A DNA stretch of 64,000 nt from an uncultured Algibacter sp. (GTDB lineage Bacteria; Bacteroidota; Bacteroidia; Flavobacteriales; Flavobacteriaceae). Shown here one piece after another: positions 1-8,738 of this stretch. Numbering within the stretch: position 1 is the first letter of the stretch; each line of letters starts with the position of its first letter. The notes below the pieces were generated by a model. It was not told the DNA's origin, ran no database searches, and saw only the letters and a list, made by a program, of their open reading frames with translations. The DNA is taken from assembly GCF_947490405.1 (NCBI RefSeq), contig NZ_CANLGU010000001.1, positions 496,001-560,000 on the forward strand, written 5' to 3'. A program made the translations under genes and the position numbers.

Positions 1-53
1 TGGCGATTTTTGTTAAGTTCAGTTAAACCTATCGACTAAATCATTTAGATTTC

Positions 54-61
54 TATCTTTA
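54..61 (+). promoter_or_regulatory. Probable -7 promoter box (TATCTTTA) of the arsenosugar operon
   Basis: TATCTTTA is followed by G, one base from the Bacteroidota -7 consensus TAnnTTTG. It ends 15 bases before the first ATG of the operon. The same octamer precedes other genes in this window. No convincing -33 TTTG was seen. Confidence 0.4.
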
Positions 62-76
62 GCCAAAAAATATTTT

Positions 77-412
77 ATGAGTAAAACATATTACGATCCT
101 GCAGACTTAAGAAAATTTGGAAAAATCACTGAATGGAGTGAGGAATTAGGTAACAAATTTTTTGAGTACTATGGTAAAGTTTTTGAAGAAGGTGCACTTT
201 CAGCTCGCGAAAAATCTTTAATAGCCTTAGCAGTAGCACATACTGAACAATGCCCATATTGTATTGACGCTTACACCAAAGACGGTTTGCAACGTGGCGT
301 AACAAAAGAAGAAATGATGGAAGCTATTCACGTTGGTGCAGCTATAAAAAGCGGCGCAACGTTAGTGCATGGTGTTCAAATGATGAATAAAGTAAACAAG
401 TTAGACGGGTAA
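77..412 (+). CDS. Arsenosugar biosynthesis-associated carboxymuconolactone decarboxylase / AhpD-like protein
   Basis: This is a 111-residue one-domain protein of the carboxymuconolactone decarboxylase superfamily. The redox-type CxxC pair (CPYC, Cys59 and Cys62) sits in the context HTEQCPYC, and the length is normal for the family. AhpD-like members are thiol peroxidase or disulfide-reducing proteins. The gene is first in the operon and directly precedes arsS, which matches the family known as arsenosugar biosynthesis-associated peroxidase-like protein. I infer that it handles an oxidised arsenic or thiol intermediate; no substrate is visible in the sequence. Confidence 0.85.
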   Translation: MSKTYYDPADLRKFGKITEWSEELGNKFFEYYGKVFEEGALSAREKSLIALAVAHTEQCPYCIDAYTKDGLQRGVTKEEMMEAIHVGAAIKSGATLVHGVQMMNKVNKLDG

Positions 413-489
413 AATAAGGTACAGTTTTTGAATTACGGTTTTTTGATTTTTTATCACGAATTTGTAGTTCATAATTCTCAAATCAAAAT

Positions 490-1545
490 ATGGCAATAAA
501 GTCACTACACAAACGCGAGAGCGATTTAGCAAACAGCAACAGGCAATTAGAAATTCTGTCTAATGGTATTTTTAAAAATGGAGAATTACCAACATTTAAA
601 GATAAAATATCAGAAACAGATCAGTTTCCTTTAAAAGCAAAAAAGCTAGAAATATTACAAATTAATGTAGGTTACATGTGTAATCAAGTTTGCGAACATT
701 GTCATGTTGATGCTGGTCCAGACCGTAAAGAAATCATGACCAGAGAAACCATGCAGCAATGTTTGGACGTTATAAAAAATACAGGTGCACATACTTTAGA
801 TCTAACGGGAGGCGCACCAGAAATGAATCCTGATTTCCGTTGGTTTGTTGAAGAAGCTGCAAAAGTTGGTATTAAAGATTTTATTGTGCGATCTAATCTA
901 ACCATCATCAGAGCCAATAAAAAATATTACGACTTACCCGAATTCTTTAAAAAACACAATGTGCACGTAGTAAGTTCTATGCCACATTGGACACGTGGCA
1001 AAACTGATAAACAGCGTGGTGATGGTGTTTTTGATAAATCCATAAAAGCGCTTCAAGAATTAAATGCTGTTGGTTATGGTATGCCCGGAAGTAGCCTAAA
1101 ATTAGATTTGGTTTATAATCCATCAGGTGCTTTTTTACCAGGTGACCAAATGGCTATGGAAAAAGATTTCAAAAAAGCATTACTCGAAGATTTTGGCATT
1201 CAGTTTCATAATTTATTTGCCATTACTAATTTACCAATCTCACGTTTTTTGGATTACTTAATTGCTTCAGAAAACTATGAAGATTATATGTATTCTCTAG
1301 TTGAAGCCTATAATCCTGCTGCTGTTGAAAATGTAATGTGTACCAATACACTCTCTGTAAGTTGGGATGGTTATTTATTTGATTGCGATTTTAATCAAAT
1401 GCTAGAACTTCCAGTAAATAGTAAAGCAAAACACATATCAGAGTATAACCAAGACTTGTTAGAAGGAAGAAATATTGTTATTTCTCAGCATTGTTATGGT
1501 TGTACAGCTGGCGCAGGAAGTAGTTGTCAAGGAAGCGTTGCTTAA
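490..1545 (+). CDS. arsS: Arsenosugar biosynthesis radical SAM protein ArsS
   Basis: This 351-residue radical SAM enzyme has the CX3CX2C cluster motif at Cys64, Cys68 and Cys71 (GYMCNQVCEHCH), followed by the SAM-binding region LTGGAPE. A Cys-rich C-terminus (CYGCTAGAGSSC) is typical of the DUF3641/ArsS type and may hold an auxiliary cluster. In the family, ArsS transfers the 5'-deoxyadenosyl group of SAM to dimethylated arsenic, giving an arsinoyl-adenosine precursor of arsenosugars. arsM lies four genes downstream, which fits the known pairing. Only 9 bases separate it from the rhodanese gene, so co-transcription is likely. Confidence 0.93.
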   Translation: MAIKSLHKRESDLANSNRQLEILSNGIFKNGELPTFKDKISETDQFPLKAKKLEILQINVGYMCNQVCEHCHVDAGPDRKEIMTRETMQQCLDVIKNTGAHTLDLTGGAPEMNPDFRWFVEEAAKVGIKDFIVRSNLTIIRANKKYYDLPEFFKKHNVHVVSSMPHWTRGKTDKQRGDGVFDKSIKALQELNAVGYGMPGSSLKLDLVYNPSGAFLPGDQMAMEKDFKKALLEDFGIQFHNLFAITNLPISRFLDYLIASENYEDYMYSLVEAYNPAAVENVMCTNTLSVSWDGYLFDCDFNQMLELPVNSKAKHISEYNQDLLEGRNIVISQHCYGCTAGAGSSCQGSVA

Positions 1546-1554
1546 AAGCATGAC

Positions 1555-2049
1555 ATGAAAAACATATTTTTATTCATATTAATTGGTGTTTCTATTTCTG
1601 GATTTTCACAGAAAAAATTATCTAAACTCTTAAAACAACAGAATCAAGAGACGATTCCATACATATCTGTTGAAGCTCTAAGTAATGAAAAAGAAAATGT
1701 TATTTTATTAGATTCTAGAGAAGAAAAAGAATTTAAAACCAGTCATTTACAAGATGCTATTTGTGTGGGTTACGACTCATTTAACTTGGCTTCTATTCAA
1801 CCTAAGCTACCAAATAAAGATTCAAAAATAGTAGTGTATTGTTCTTTAGGTATTCGCTCTGAAGATGTAGCAGAAAAACTTAAAAAAGCAGGATATACCA
1901 ATGTTTACAATTTATATGGTGGTATTTTTGAATGGAAAAACAACGATTTAGAAGTTCTAAATTCACAAGAAAAAACAACAGATTCCATCCACACATTTTC
2001 AAAGGAATGGAGCAGATGGCTAAAAAAAGGTATAAAAGTATATGAATAA
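1555..2049 (+). CDS. Exported rhodanese-like domain protein
   Basis: The protein has 164 residues with an N-terminal signal peptide (hydrophobic residues about 4-16). A single rhodanese domain follows, with the active-site loop CSLGIRS (Cys96) and the closing GGIFEW motif. Rhodaneses move sulfane sulfur or bind oxyanions; the intact Cys suggests it is catalytically able. It lies between arsS and the TIGR04282 gene and overlaps the latter by 8 bases, so it is part of the arsenosugar operon. A role in thio-arsenical or thiol chemistry is inference only. Confidence 0.85.
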   Translation: MKNIFLFILIGVSISGFSQKKLSKLLKQQNQETIPYISVEALSNEKENVILLDSREEKEFKTSHLQDAICVGYDSFNLASIQPKLPNKDSKIVVYCSLGIRSEDVAEKLKKAGYTNVYNLYGGIFEWKNNDLEVLNSQEKTTDSIHTFSKEWSRWLKKGIKVYE

Positions 2050-2671
2050 AGCACTGGTAATTGTTTTTGTGAAAAACATAAAACTTGGAAAAGTAAAAAC
2101 TCGACTTGCAAAAACCATAGGTAACCAAGGAGCTTTCGAAGTTTACAGCGAGCTGGTAAAGGTTACTGAAAAAGCCACAAAAAATTTAACTGCCGATAAA
2201 CGTATTTATTTTTCTGATGCTGTTGTTGACTCAAAATGGTCATCAGATTTTAAAGCCGTTCAAGAAGGTATCGACTTAGGTGAACGCATGAAGAACGCTT
2301 TTAAGAAAGGTTTTGAAGATGGTTACAACCGTATCGTTTTAATAGGCTCAGACTTACCAGATATTACAGCAAATCATATCAACAAAGGGTTAGAGGCTTT
2401 GAAAGAAAATAATATGGTTTTTGGACCCGCTGAAGATGGTGGTTATTATTTAATTGGACTTTCAAAAATGAACAACTTAGCTTTTGAAAATAAACCTTGG
2501 AGTCAAACGCACTTATTAGAGGAAACACTTCAAGAATTAAATGAAAAACACATCACATTTACTACCTTAGAGACTTTAAATGATATTGATACCTATGAGG
2601 ATTTAATAGCTTCAAAGTTTTATCAATCAAATATAGAGTTACAGAAAAAAATCAAGCAACTACATGAGTAA
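2042..2671 (+). CDS. TIGR04282-family arsenosugar biosynthesis transferase (DUF2064)
   Basis: This 209-residue protein has a nucleotidyl/glycosyltransferase-A-like fold. Recognisable segments are KTRLAKTIG near residue 20, IGSDLPDI near residue 101 (the metal-binding acidic region) and GPAEDGGYYLIGL near residue 130. These match the DUF2064 family often annotated as an arsenosugar biosynthesis glycosyltransferase. The start overlaps the rhodanese stop by 8 bases, showing translational coupling. It probably works with the TIGR04283 protein at 7227 on the sugar end of the molecule, but the exact donor and acceptor cannot be read from sequence. Confidence 0.88.
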   Translation: MNKALVIVFVKNIKLGKVKTRLAKTIGNQGAFEVYSELVKVTEKATKNLTADKRIYFSDAVVDSKWSSDFKAVQEGIDLGERMKNAFKKGFEDGYNRIVLIGSDLPDITANHINKGLEALKENNMVFGPAEDGGYYLIGLSKMNNLAFENKPWSQTHLLEETLQELNEKHITFTTLETLNDIDTYEDLIASKFYQSNIELQKKIKQLHE

Positions 2672-2742
2672 TCTTTTTAATACTGATGAAATTTTTTCAT
2701 AATCAATACGACTATCTAGAAATAATTATTCAAAATAGAATT

Positions 2743-3477
2743 ATGAAAAAAATTACACTTACCTTTATTTTATTTTTCATTTACCAACTTACTCCATCTC
2801 AATGTACTGTTAACGCTACAAGTTTCAACAACAACACTGTTGCATCATATGATGTTAATGGAGATATAACAGTAACTTTAAATAGCAATAATACAATTTC
2901 ATTAGATTTAGGTTCAAATTTCATGACTGCGGATGGACCAGATATCAGAGCATACCTAGTAAATTCTAATGGAATACCTGATGAAGACTTAAAAATGACG
3001 CCAATAGGTGATTTAGATTTCATTGAGTTTGGTCTAGTTGGATGTGATGGATGCAATCCTCAAATTCCTGCTAATGGTGCCAAATCTTTTAACGTAGCTA
3101 TTCCTAATGGTGAAGATATTAGAGATTACGACAAGGTGTTTTTTTATTGTTTACAGTTTGATGCTTTTTGGGATTTTGGCAGCATTGTGCCTTTTTCAAA
3201 TTCTAATTGTAATATTTTAAGTGTAGATGAAAATGATTTTAATTCATCATTTAAAATTTATCCAAACCCAACTTACAATGATATAACAATAGAAAACGAC
3301 AAACATCTAAATATATCAATTAGTATTTTTAATGTTTTGGGTAAAGAAATTTTAAATACAAAAAATTCTAAATCATCAAACATTAAATTAAACTTATCTT
3401 CTTTAAAAGCTGGCGTATATTTGTTAAGAACTACATCTAATGGTTTATCACATACAACTCGATTAATAAAACAATAA
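2743..3477 (+). CDS. T9SS type A sorting domain protein of unknown function
   Basis: About 244 residues. I start at the ATG at 2743 (MKKITLTF) because it gives a clean signal peptide; an in-frame upstream ATG at 2686 would place a hydrophilic leader before it. The middle is Cys-containing (CDGCNP) and matches no family I know. The C-terminal ~75 residues form a classic type IX secretion sorting domain: IYPNP, then SISIFNVLGKEIL, then SLKAGVYLLRT. The protein should be exported across the outer membrane. It is an odd member of an operon of cytoplasmic arsenic enzymes and sits 3 bases before the phosphorylase gene. Confidence 0.8.
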   Translation: MKKITLTFILFFIYQLTPSQCTVNATSFNNNTVASYDVNGDITVTLNSNNTISLDLGSNFMTADGPDIRAYLVNSNGIPDEDLKMTPIGDLDFIEFGLVGCDGCNPQIPANGAKSFNVAIPNGEDIRDYDKVFFYCLQFDAFWDFGSIVPFSNSNCNILSVDENDFNSSFKIYPNPTYNDITIENDKHLNISISIFNVLGKEILNTKNSKSSNIKLNLSSLKAGVYLLRTTSNGLSHTTRLIKQ

Positions 3478-3480
3478 AAT

Positions 3481-4293
3481 ATGATAAAATTTATTGAAGA
3501 GACTACATCATATCTTAAAGACAAAGGTTTTGATAATCCAGAAGTGGGTATTATACTAGGCACAGGGTTAGGGCAATTAATAAACGAAATAGAAATACTA
3601 AAAGAAGTTAGTTATAATCATATTCCTAACTTTCCAACAGCTACTGTTGAGTTTCATAAAGGAAAACTCATTTACGGAAATATGGCTGGTAAAAAAGTTA
3701 TTGTCATGCAAGGGCGTTTTCATTTATACGAAGGTTATTCGTTGCAAGACGTTACTTATCCAGTTCGTATTATGGAAAAATTAGGCATAAAGACCTTATT
3801 AGTCTCTAATGCTTCCGGAGCTATTAACCTCAACTTTAAAAAAGGTGAACTCATGCTAATTGAAGACCATATTAATCTTCAAGGTAGTTCTCCAATTGCA
3901 TTTAAAGGTGTTGAACTTCTAGGTGAGCGTTTTACTGATATGAGTGCTCCTTATGATTCTAATATCAATTCAGAATTTAAAAAAATCGCGAAAAACAATA
4001 ATATAAAGCTTCATGAAGGTGTTTATGTAAGTGTTGTTGGACCGCAATTAGAAACCAGAGCAGAATATCGCATGCTTAAAATAATGGGTGCTGATGCTGT
4101 AGGAATGAGTACCGTTCCGGAAGTTATTGTTGCCAAACATTTAAATTTAAAAGTAGCTGCTGTGTCTGTTTTAACAGATGAATGCGACCCAGACAATCTA
4201 AAACCTGTAGACATTAGTGAAATTATAGCAATGGCAGGAAAAGCAGAACCCAATATGGTAAGCCTTTTTAAGGAATTAATTAAAACACTTTAA
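3481..4293 (+). CDS. Purine-nucleoside phosphorylase, trimeric type
   Basis: This 270-residue protein has the trimeric (type I) PNP signatures: the phosphate-binding loop GTGLGQL at residues 27-33, His81, VSNASGAIN at 108-116, and GPQLETRAE at 187-195 with the purine-binding Glu191. The position matching the human PNP base-recognition Asn (T-N in human) is Asp233 here (SVLTDECDPD), which would favour a 6-amino purine. In an arsenosugar operon, adenine removal from arsinoyl-adenosine is a natural step. Ordinary purine salvage remains possible, since similar enzymes occur outside such operons. Confidence 0.92.
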   Translation: MIKFIEETTSYLKDKGFDNPEVGIILGTGLGQLINEIEILKEVSYNHIPNFPTATVEFHKGKLIYGNMAGKKVIVMQGRFHLYEGYSLQDVTYPVRIMEKLGIKTLLVSNASGAINLNFKKGELMLIEDHINLQGSSPIAFKGVELLGERFTDMSAPYDSNINSEFKKIAKNNNIKLHEGVYVSVVGPQLETRAEYRMLKIMGADAVGMSTVPEVIVAKHLNLKVAAVSVLTDECDPDNLKPVDISEIIAMAGKAEPNMVSLFKELIKTL

Positions 4294-4294
4294 T

Positions 4295-4314
4295 TATGTA
4301 ATATGGGTTACATA
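4295..4314. repeat. Inverted repeat between the phosphorylase gene and arsM
   Basis: TATGTAA and TTACATA form perfect 7-bp arms around a 6-base loop (TATGGG). It lies directly after the phosphorylase stop codon and 56 bases upstream of arsM. It could be an operator, such as for an ArsR-type repressor, or a weak mRNA hairpin tuning the operon. The arms are AT-rich, so chance is possible. Confidence 0.35.
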
Positions 4315-4369
4315 CAACCTATATAAAATAACTATTTTTATACAGATAAATATTTACTGAAAATATACC

Positions 4370-5341
4370 ATGAGCACATACTTAGAAACAACCCACGACG
4401 TATACAAAGAAGCGGCACTAACTCCAGACGTTGGACTATGCTGTACTACAAACCCAATTTGGGAATTACCGGGTTTAAAAATCCCTAAAATAATGCAAGA
4501 AATGAACTATGGTTGTGGTTCAACAGTTCATGCTCGTGATTTAACAAATAATCCAAAGATGCTTTATGTTGGTGTTGGTGGAGGTATGGAGTTGCTTCAA
4601 TTCTCATATTTCAATCGTCAAAAAGGTGGTGTTGTAGGTATTGATGTGGTTGATGAAATGTTAGAAGCTTCTAGAAAAAACTTTATAGAAGCTGAAGCTC
4701 AAAACGATTGGTTTAAAAGTGAATTTGTAGACCTAAAAAAAGGAGATGCAATGCATTTACCTGTTGAAGATAACAGTATTGATGTTGCGGCTCAAAATTG
4801 TTTATTCAATATTTTTAAAGCTGATGATTTAAAGAAAGCTATAGAAGAAATGTACCGTGTTTTAAAACCACATGGACGTTTAGTAATGAGCGATCCTACT
4901 TGCGAACAGCCTATGAATGATACGCTCCGTAACGATGAACGTTTACGAGCTCTATGTTTAAGCGGAAGTTTACCAATTGCTGAATATGTTAAAGCATTAA
5001 CAGATGCTGGTTTTGGAACTATAGAAATTAGAGCTAGAAAACCATACCGTATTTTAGATCCTAAAAATTATCCAACAGACGAATTAATCTATATAGAATC
5101 TATTGAAGTAGCAGCTATCAAAGATCCTATGCCAGAAGATGGTCCATGTATTTTTACTGGTAAAGCTGCTATTTACTATGGTTCTGAAGATTATTTTGAT
5201 GATAAAAAAGGGCATGTTTTATTAAAAAATCAGCCTTTAGCTATTTGTGATAAAACAGCTGGAGCAATAGCTGCACTTAATAGGGATGATATTTATATTA
5301 GCGAATCTACTTATCATTATGATGGTGGTGGATGTTGTTAA
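4370..5341 (+). CDS. arsM: Arsenite methyltransferase ArsM (arsenosugar type)
   Basis: This 323-residue class I SAM-dependent methyltransferase carries the glycine-rich SAM motif VGVGGGMELLQ near residue 65 and the later GDAMHLPVEDNSID segment. Arsenic-binding thiols are prominent: Cys24-Cys25 (VGLCCTT), Cys49 (YGCGS), the Cys in QNCLFN, and a terminal Cys-Cys pair (GGGCC). It methylates As(III) to mono- and dimethyl species, the substrate of ArsS. The VGLCCTT N-terminus is that of the arsenosugar-associated ArsM subfamily. It sits 76 bases downstream of the phosphorylase, the widest gap inside the operon apart from that after the first gene. Confidence 0.95.
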   Translation: MSTYLETTHDVYKEAALTPDVGLCCTTNPIWELPGLKIPKIMQEMNYGCGSTVHARDLTNNPKMLYVGVGGGMELLQFSYFNRQKGGVVGIDVVDEMLEASRKNFIEAEAQNDWFKSEFVDLKKGDAMHLPVEDNSIDVAAQNCLFNIFKADDLKKAIEEMYRVLKPHGRLVMSDPTCEQPMNDTLRNDERLRALCLSGSLPIAEYVKALTDAGFGTIEIRARKPYRILDPKNYPTDELIYIESIEVAAIKDPMPEDGPCIFTGKAAIYYGSEDYFDDKKGHVLLKNQPLAICDKTAGAIAALNRDDIYISESTYHYDGGGCC

Positions 5342-5406
5342 TATTTTCTGCTAAAGTCAGTAATTAAATCGAATTGTAACAGATTCCCTCCTTCAAGGAA
5401 ACGAAG

Positions 5407-6300
5407 ATGGAGAAATATATAGACATCATAAAAAACTCCTATTCTGGTTACTGGAATTATCTTAAAAATGAGATATTCTTCCAAAACCAATGGGACAACT
5501 ATTTTTATGGTTTAATCATTATTTCACTTTTGGTTTGGGGTCTAGAAATTTTATTTCCATGGCGTAAAAATCAATCTATTTTCAGAAAAGATTTTTGGTT
5601 GGACACGTTTTATATGTTCTTCAATTTTTTTCTATTGAATCTTATTATCTTAATTGCGCTTTCAAACACTGCTGCTCAATTTTTAAATGATATTTTATCA
5701 AGTGTTGGGTTATCATTACAAAGTTTTCAACTTTTTGATGTAGATAATCTACCAAACTGGCTGGGACTATTTGTGTTCTTTATAGTGTCAGACTTTGTAC
5801 AATGGAACACACACCGTTTATTACACCGCGTACCCTTCTTATGGAATTTTCACAAAGTACACCACTCTGTAAAAGAAATGGGATTTGCAGCACATTTACG
5901 TTACCATTGGATGGAGCCTGTTGTTTATAAATCGTTACTTTATCTTCCTATTGCTATTATTGGAAATTATGATGCTAAAGACGTTGCTATAGTTTATTTT
6001 TTTACAATTACCATCGGTCATTTAAACCATGCTAACTTAGGTTGGGACTACGGGTTATTCAAATATATCTTCAATAATCCCAAGATGCATATTTGGCATC
6101 ATGCCAAAGCTTTACCAAAACATGTTAGGTTTGGCGTTAATTACGGACTAACATTAAGTATTTGGGATTATATTTTTAAAACAAACTATATTCCACATAA
6201 TGGAAAAGACATTGAATTGGGTTTTTCTGGTGATGAGACTTTCCCTAAAGATTTTATAAAACAAGAACTCTACCCTGTCTTTTCGAAAGATAAAGATTAA
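5407..6300 (+). CDS. Sterol desaturase / fatty acid hydroxylase family membrane protein
   Basis: This 297-residue integral membrane di-iron protein has hydrophobic segments near residues 33-50, 66-90 and 118-131. It carries the ordered histidine motifs of the family: HRLLH at 136-140, HKVHH at 149-153, HLNH near 221 and HIWHH near 241. Such enzymes hydroxylate or desaturate lipid chains. Its position in the arsenosugar operon suggests a lipid end product, perhaps an arsenolipid, or housekeeping lipid modification that is merely co-transcribed. The first is inference from location only. Confidence 0.85.
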   Translation: MEKYIDIIKNSYSGYWNYLKNEIFFQNQWDNYFYGLIIISLLVWGLEILFPWRKNQSIFRKDFWLDTFYMFFNFFLLNLIILIALSNTAAQFLNDILSSVGLSLQSFQLFDVDNLPNWLGLFVFFIVSDFVQWNTHRLLHRVPFLWNFHKVHHSVKEMGFAAHLRYHWMEPVVYKSLLYLPIAIIGNYDAKDVAIVYFFTITIGHLNHANLGWDYGLFKYIFNNPKMHIWHHAKALPKHVRFGVNYGLTLSIWDYIFKTNYIPHNGKDIELGFSGDETFPKDFIKQELYPVFSKDKD

Positions 6301-6320
6301 TTTGAAAACAAAAGTCTTAA

Positions 6321-7193
6321 ATGAAATACCTGCAAATATTAATTATTATTCTTTTAATTATATCATGTAAAAGCACAAAACGAGTTACAGTTACTTCTTC
6401 AAATACCCATAAAACTGAAACACAAGAGATAGTAAAAGACACTATCAAGGTTTCAGTAAACTCTGAAGTAGAAAATACAGTATCTAAAACTGAAGCTCCT
6501 GAAAGTATTCAAATAAATCCAGTTATAAAAGAGGAAGAAGAAGAGTTGTCTACGCTTAATCATAGAGACTGGACTGTATTACTTCAAAAACATGTCTCTG
6601 ACCAAGGAAATGTTAATTATTTAGGTTTCAAAAATGATAGAAAAGCATTATTAGCATACATAAGAGACCTTGGAAAAAACATACCAGTTTCAACCTGGAG
6701 TAAGCAAGAAAAACTTGCCTATTGGATCAACGCTTACAATGCTATGACAATAGATTTAATTCTTAGACATTATCCAGTAGAAAGTATTAAGGATATTAAA
6801 AAACCATGGGATCAACGCTTCTGGAAACTTGGAGAAAAATGGTATAATTTAAATGAGATTGAACACGATATCCTCAGAAAAATGGATGAACCTAGAATTC
6901 ATTTTGCTATTGTATGCGCCTCTTTTTCTTGTCCTAAATTAGAAAACAACGCATTTATTTCTAACACTTTAGAAGCACAATTAACCAATGTAACAAAAGA
7001 GTTTCTAAGTGACGAAAAAAGAAATGAAATCTCTGAAAATAGCATCAAAATTTCAAAAATATTTCAGTGGTTTTCAAAAGATTTTAAGCAAAACGGGAGT
7101 TTAATTGATTTCTTAAACCAATACTCAGATATTAAAATTTCTAATAACACAAAAAAGGATTTTAAAGATTACGATTGGTCTTTAAATAAATAA
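6321..7193 (+). CDS. DUF547 domain lipoprotein
   Basis: The 290-residue protein has a short lipoprotein signal (LIISC, Cys16), then a Ser/Thr/Glu-rich linker to about residue 75. A DUF547 domain follows with the family landmarks KLAYWINAYNA, INEIEH-type NLNEIEHDILR and FAIVCASFSCPKL. The biochemical function of DUF547 is unknown; the conserved Cys and Asn/His residues hint at an enzyme. It lies 20 bases after the desaturase gene. A second DUF547 protein is encoded at 15107-15820, so the window holds two paralogues. Confidence 0.85.
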   Translation: MKYLQILIIILLIISCKSTKRVTVTSSNTHKTETQEIVKDTIKVSVNSEVENTVSKTEAPESIQINPVIKEEEEELSTLNHRDWTVLLQKHVSDQGNVNYLGFKNDRKALLAYIRDLGKNIPVSTWSKQEKLAYWINAYNAMTIDLILRHYPVESIKDIKKPWDQRFWKLGEKWYNLNEIEHDILRKMDEPRIHFAIVCASFSCPKLENNAFISNTLEAQLTNVTKEFLSDEKRNEISENSIKISKIFQWFSKDFKQNGSLIDFLNQYSDIKISNNTKKDFKDYDWSLNK

Positions 7194-7226
7194 AACCAAG
7201 ATCATAATTTTTTCGTAAACATTTAT

Positions 7227-8006
7227 ATGATAAGCATCGTAATCCCTACTCTAAACGAACAAGCCAACATTGGCAAACTCTTGGAATATCTTATTGCGAA
7301 TACCTCAATTAAAAACATAAGTGATATTATTGTAGTTGATGGCGGAAGTATAGATAACACAAAACAAATTGTTAAAAATTTCATTACTATACATAACAAT
7401 TCTAAAAAAGAAGCCTACCTATATACCGAAAAAGAAACCATTAATACTATACCCGATTTTATTGAAACCAAAAAAGCGACTATAAACCTTTTACAATCTA
7501 AAAAAGGACGAGCAAAACAAATGAATTTAGGAGCTAAACTTGCAACTGGACATATCCTATATTTTCTACATGCAGATTCATTACCACCAAAAGATTTTGA
7601 TAAATTAATTTTGAACCAAATTAAAAAAGGTAATCAAGCGGGATGTTTTAGAATGCAATTTGACAGCAACCATTGGTGGTTGCGTTTAGCAAGTTGGTTA
7701 ACCCAATTTAGATGGCGTGCTTGCCGTGGAGGAGATCAAAGTCAATTCATTACCAAATCGCTATTTGATGACATAGGAGGCTATGATGAACGCTTTATTA
7801 TTTATGAAGACAATATTTTAATAAACGAGTTATATGCCAGAAATGAATTTGTGGTTATTAACAAAAAACTAAAGTCTTCTGCGAGAATGTACAGAAAACA
7901 TGGGGTTTGGAAACTACAATATGTCTACTGGTCTATTTATGTAAAAAAGTGGTTTGGAGCAGATAATAATACTTTATATAATTTTTACAAAAAGCAATTA
8001 AGCTAA
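7227..8006 (+). CDS. TIGR04283-family arsenosugar biosynthesis glycosyltransferase
   Basis: This 259-residue GT2-fold glycosyltransferase shows the N-terminal nucleotide-binding strand ISIVIPTLNEQANIG and the VVDGGSIDNT motif. Further on it has GRAKQMNLGA, the metal site FLHADS and the acceptor region GGDQSQFITKSLFDDIGGYDE. These fit the TIGR04283 family, commonly found with arsM/arsS. It is the last gene of the operon and converges with the phosphatase gene, with only 3 bases between stops. It likely attaches the sugar aglycone; substrate specificity is not visible. Confidence 0.88.
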   Translation: MISIVIPTLNEQANIGKLLEYLIANTSIKNISDIIVVDGGSIDNTKQIVKNFITIHNNSKKEAYLYTEKETINTIPDFIETKKATINLLQSKKGRAKQMNLGAKLATGHILYFLHADSLPPKDFDKLILNQIKKGNQAGCFRMQFDSNHWWLRLASWLTQFRWRACRGGDQSQFITKSLFDDIGGYDERFIIYEDNILINELYARNEFVVINKKLKSSARMYRKHGVWKLQYVYWSIYVKKWFGADNNTLYNFYKKQLS

Positions 8007-8009
8007 GAT

Positions 8010-8738
8010 TTACTTATTCCTCCCCTTTTCATTTGGATATAAACCTGGTAAATTATCACTCTGAAAGACTTCTTTAGTATCAATATTTACACCTGAAATT
8101 TTCCCTGTAAATGCTGCCCCTGTATCAATATTCCAAACATTAATAGCTTGCATAGGCACATCAGAATTAAAATTGATAGTTGGTGTGTGTCCAATGTAAA
8201 TTTCTTTGTAGTGTTTTAATCTGTTTGGATAAATAGCTGAATCCTTTTCAATTCGTTTATCCATGGTTAGAGCCATTTCCCATAGTGTTCTATCAAAATA
8301 CAGTGTAGTCTCAAAAACTTCCTTTTTTACTCCGTGCATCGATGTAAAACCTGCATGAAGAAATAATCTGTTTTCATCATCTATATGATATAGTGGCATA
8401 TTCTCGAAAAACTCTAAATGTGTGTTTTTATCTTCTTTTGAAAAACCTTGATAGCTTTCCATGGTTTCTTTACCTCCGTGCATGTACCATGTTGGGTTAA
8501 CCTCTCCGCTTCGTAACCATTCCTCGCACCAAACATCATGATTACCTTTAATAAACACAGTGCTTATTTTTCCTGAAAGCTCTAATAAAAATTGAATTAC
8601 CTGTGCAGATTCGCTCCAACCATCTACGTAGTCACCAACAAATATTAGTTTGTCTTCATCTTTAACTTTTATTTTATTTAGTACTTGTATTAAGGCTTTT
8701 AATCCGCCGTGAATATCTCCAATAGCAAAAGTGCGCAT
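8010..8738 (-). CDS. PPP-type metallophosphoesterase (protein or dinucleoside polyphosphate phosphatase)
   Basis: The 242-residue calcineurin-like phosphoesterase has its metal ligands in GDIHG (residues 7-11), GDYVDGW near residue 35 and GNHDVW near residue 64, followed by LFLHAGF and GHTP. This arrangement is that of the PPP family, which includes bacterial Ser/Thr phosphatases and diadenosine tetraphosphatases; I cannot separate the two here. It is a single gene with its own promoter, convergent with the arsenosugar operon and divergent from the AraC-type gene. The 13-bp-arm palindrome just upstream covers the likely promoter. Confidence 0.88.
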   Translation of the reverse strand: MRTFAIGDIHGGLKALIQVLNKIKVKDEDKLIFVGDYVDGWSESAQVIQFLLELSGKISTVFIKGNHDVWCEEWLRSGEVNPTWYMHGGKETMESYQGFSKEDKNTHLEFFENMPLYHIDDENRLFLHAGFTSMHGVKKEVFETTLYFDRTLWEMALTMDKRIEKDSAIYPNRLKHYKEIYIGHTPTINFNSDVPMQAINVWNIDTGAAFTGKISGVNIDTKEVFQSDNLPGLYPNEKGRNK

